A program made the position numbers and the translations under genes. Positions 62,101 through 64,000 of a stretch of 64,000 bases of DNA are shown one piece after another. Below the pieces are notes generated by a model that was not told the origin of the DNA, did no database searches, and was given only the letters and a program-made list of their open reading frames with translations. The stretch spans positions 32,769,780 through 32,833,779 of the forward strand of contig OX419335.1 in the NCBI GenBank assembly GCA_948470475.1, given 5' to 3'. Origin of the DNA: Galaxea fascicularis. Lineage: Eukaryota > Cnidaria > Anthozoa > Scleractinia > Euphylliidae. How positions within the stretch are numbered: position 1 is the stretch's first letter; each line of letters opens with the position of its first letter.

Positions 62101-63404
62101 AAGCTGCAATGTTTGAGCAAGGTTCATTTGATCCATAACAGTACAGCTGGATATTGTCTGATATGTGACAACTAATGTCCCTGACTGCACCTGTAGATAG
62201 AACAGCAAAGGACAACAGGCACAACAAGTTAATTATCTATTTGTCACTACCCCAATTTGATCATCATGTCACTTGAAATCCAGAGTACCCCCCCCCCCCC
62301 TTGGGGCTTAGGATTGCATAACAGCATTCACTTGTAAGGTCTTTCAAAAACAAACCAAAATAAAACAAAAAATATGCGCTGGTTTGCTACAAAGTAACCA
62401 CTTACTAAGTGTCTATACCCCCTTTAAGTTGCCACTTCTATGAAAAGATAGGGCTACACCTCTTTGAAACCTCTATTAAATTTCATTCTATCTTTGTAGG
62501 GTGCAGCTCTATTGTTTTAGGGCTAGGTGCCATTGTTTTGATTGTTTGTCTATTGTTTTCTTCAACCAATCTTGTGAGGTCTTGCAAATGGTGTAGGGCT
62601 GTCCCTATGAAGTGGGCTTGGCCACTTTTTGGTGGGGTCACATCATGATGCACACTCTCCCATTGTTTTTGTCCCACTAAGTGCCTACTGGAAAAACTTA
62701 ACGTCAGTGTGTGGTTCTTGAACATTTCCATACCTCCCCACACAGAAAGTCAACAGAAATTCCAAAGGGGAGGGGGGGTGGCAAAAGGAAACGTTTTTAA
62801 AGAAAAGTATGGAGCTGCATTGGAATGTCAGGAGGAGTGTGGGAGGGGAGGGAATACAAACCAAAAACCCATGGGAGGGGGGGGGGGGAGGGGTTATGAA
62901 TTTTTTCTGGAACCACACAATTTCTAACAACCTCTGTTCAGTGGCCAACCCTTTTTAAGTGGTTACATGCATCTCTGAGGGTGCATGCTTAATGGGGATT
63001 AGACTGTCTCAAACTTACCTGATAGGTTGTCTCCAAATATTATAGCCCTCACGGCCACCACAGACATACAATGCCTCAGTGAGTCAAACCTAAGGTTAGT
63101 GTTGATAAGTGCAGTGACAACACCAAGTTTGGACAACCCAAGCCATATGCAAACATATTCAGGGCAGGAATCCAGAAAGAGAGCTACAGTGTCACCCTTC
63201 TTGTAACCCTGTGTCTTGAAGTAATTTGCAATTCTGTTGGAGTAATCTTCAACATCTTGGAATGTCCATCGTTTGTGTTCAAAGATGAAAGCTGTCTTCT
63301 GGGGATGTTTGGTGATGGTTTGCCGAAACATATCTGCCAATGTGTCATTATGCTTTACATGCTTTGCATGCATGCTCACCAAATTTGAGACTACGTAAAC
63401 AAAC
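56123..63404 (-). CDS. SLC27A/FATP fatty-acid transporter and acyl-CoA synthetase, copy B
   Basis: Tandem paralogue of the neighbouring copy A with the same intron positions and phases. Visible coding exons: 63404-63019, 62190-62029, 61034-60965, 59703-59505, 58143-57771, 56700-56123, giving about 589 residues. Signature YVFTSGTTGLPKP (adenylate binding) and GDTFRWHGENVSTTEVE (FATP) are intact, as is the GYLN motif before the last domain (HRLTGYLNPKE). The exon lengths equal those of copy A except for the second (162 against 159) and the last (578 against 566). The first exon opens through CCACAG, so the N-terminal membrane anchor must lie further upstream, probably beyond or near the window edge. 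Introns carry a nested SINE/MITE, a G-rich repeat pair and a pogo-like MITE. Closest human relatives appear to be SLC27A1/4, but I cannot assign a one-to-one orthologue. Confidence 0.9.
57183..57560 (-). mobile_element. tRNA-derived SINE, family 2, with a near-complete tRNA head
   Basis: On the minus strand the head (about 57560-57487) reads with box A TGGCTCAGTTGGTAGAG and box B GGTTCAAACCC, in tRNA order and spacing. The body includes GTGGGACGTTAAAGAACCAC and ends in (AATA)n at 57186-57205. In a FATP copy B intron. It is read as a SINE, not a tRNA gene, because of the fused body and tail. Confidence 0.8.
57561..57720. mobile_element. GGGGTTCCACTG-ended MITE, truncated, next to the SINE
   Basis: Shares CGACCACCCCGTTAATA, AACTGCATAAGCCCACT and the end TTACCGGGGTTCCACTG with the full copy at 61772-61941. 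The left terminus is missing where the SINE head begins. Confidence 0.7.
59131..59256. mobile_element. 'CTGTACGGTGGTC' MITE, copy 4
   Basis: Contains TACAGGGATTCTAAAAGCTG, ACGTTTCTAGCATTGGCCC and CAGAGCGAATCC, the left-arm sequence of the 2838-3122 element, more diverged. In a FATP copy B intron. Confidence 0.65.
59981..60180. mobile_element. G-rich MITE (AGAAAATAT-ended family), copy 4
   Basis: Ends TGTGCAGTTCTGAAAAATAT and ATATTTTCTGGAACCACA, with the shared AATGGAAATTCTGAGAGGG and CCTTCCATGGGGG interior. Confidence 0.7.
61248..61626. mobile_element. MITE with GGATTTCAAGTGAC ends
   Basis: The left end GGGTACTTCGGATTTCAAGT is inverted at the right as CACTTGAAATCCAGAGCACC. The interior has many GGGATTTTTTGG words. 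A single end (TCACTTGAAATCCAGAGTAC) recurs at about 62267-62289. Confidence 0.65.
61772..61941. mobile_element. GGGGTTCCACTG-ended (pogo/mariner-like) MITE, full copy
   Basis: Terminal inverted repeats CAATGGAACCCC and GGGGTTCCACTG, flanked by TA on both sides, and inner GACCACC / GGTGGTC. About 170 bp, no coding sequence. TA target sites and this end structure are like Tc1/mariner-pogo MITEs. Confidence 0.7.
62708..62920. mobile_element. G-rich MITE (AGAAAATAT-ended family), copy 5
   Basis: GTGTGGTTCTTGAACATTTC at one end and TTTTTTCTGGAACCACACA at the other; interior GTCAACAGAAATTCCAAAGG and AAAGAAAAGTATGGAGCTGC. Reaches within 100 bases of the FATP copy B first-exon donor. Confidence 0.7.
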
Positions 63405-64000
63405 CTGTGGAAAGTTAAATGAAGAAAGCTAAAGTAACAAATGAAAGTCACTTTATTTGGATTAAGAAGGGACTAACTTATCTACAAAATTGTTGCTAAG
63501 GAAAGTTCCCAACCCTCATATCTTGGAAACCCTAACTTGTAAGCTGTCTGGCTATGTTATAGAACAGGTTTTCAAGATTTTTAAGTCACAACCAATTTCG
63601 AAAGTCACGTGACCAGAACATAAAAAAGCCTAAAACTCGAGCAGCATACAACTCTTAAAACTTGAGAAGTTATTTTGATGGTTAACCATCGCCAAGGTGG
63701 AGAAGTTTGCATAACTGTGAGAGTTAAGTCCTGTCATAAGCACACAAATTCATACAGTTTTGTCACTATCATTACAGTTATGTATGTTAATTAACATGTA
63801 TTTACAGTGTCTGTTCCTATGGCAATTCACTCTTATCCAGTCCACCCACTTGATTTCAATATCTTAGTGATTTCCAACTTAGAAAACTTTAAACGAGGAC
63901 ACCAACTTGAGCTAACATATTTGTATGTTTGCTGGATCATGCACATGAGGCACCATTAGCAAATATCAAAATGGAATGCCAAAGATGGCCAGAAAAGCCT
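63405..64000. other. Upstream intron or flank of FATP copy B
   Basis: AT-rich sequence upstream of the first visible copy B exon. I see no exon encoding a hydrophobic N-terminus, so the anchor exon is likely outside the window. Confidence 0.4.

Noticed and set aside
1..64000. CRISPR arrays, operons, prokaryotic ribosome sites
   Set aside because: The window is eukaryotic nuclear DNA with spliced genes; the repeats do not have CRISPR spacing.

Overview
The window is nuclear DNA from an animal, most likely an anthozoan cnidarian such as a stony coral. Genes are split by introns with normal GT-AG borders, overall AT-richness is high, and the protein sets (syntaxin-6, WDR47, DAXX, SLC27A/FATP) are metazoan. 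The spacers are crowded with short palindromic elements, tRNA-derived SINEs and LINE tails of the kind I associate with coral genomes. The organism call is inference; the gene calls rest on visible protein similarity.

Layout. 1-6949: no convincing gene; repeats (a SINE, TTAA-flanked and palindromic elements) and one unexplained small ORF. 6950-11759 (+): syntaxin-6, six coding exons, complete. 16257-20687 (+): a two-exon gene for a 627-residue protein with a C-terminal PDZ domain. 24740-37009 (-): WDR47, at least seven coding exons, LisH/CTLH at the N-terminus and WD40 repeats at the C-terminus. 40158-42812 (-): DAXX, intronless, SUMO-interacting motifs at both ends. 45938-52053 (-) and 56123-63404 (-): two tandem SLC27A/FATP fatty-acid transporter/acyl-CoA synthetase genes with the same six visible coding exons; the 5' exon(s) for the N-terminal membrane anchor were not found for either copy.

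The genes are unrelated housekeeping functions (endosome/TGN membrane fusion, a putative scaffold, microtubule-associated WDR47, a histone H3.3 chaperone, lipid uptake) and are not an operon. The structural interest lies in (i) the tandem FATP pair, whose first and last visible exons are far more alike than the middle ones, suggesting patchy gene conversion, and (ii) the density of foldback DNA: a nearly perfect 290-bp hairpin at 53150-53439, an 87-bp palindrome at 53654-53740, a 750-bp nested foldback at 43213-43967, and several repeat families with 2-5 copies in the window. I did not find a convincing new multi-gene system.
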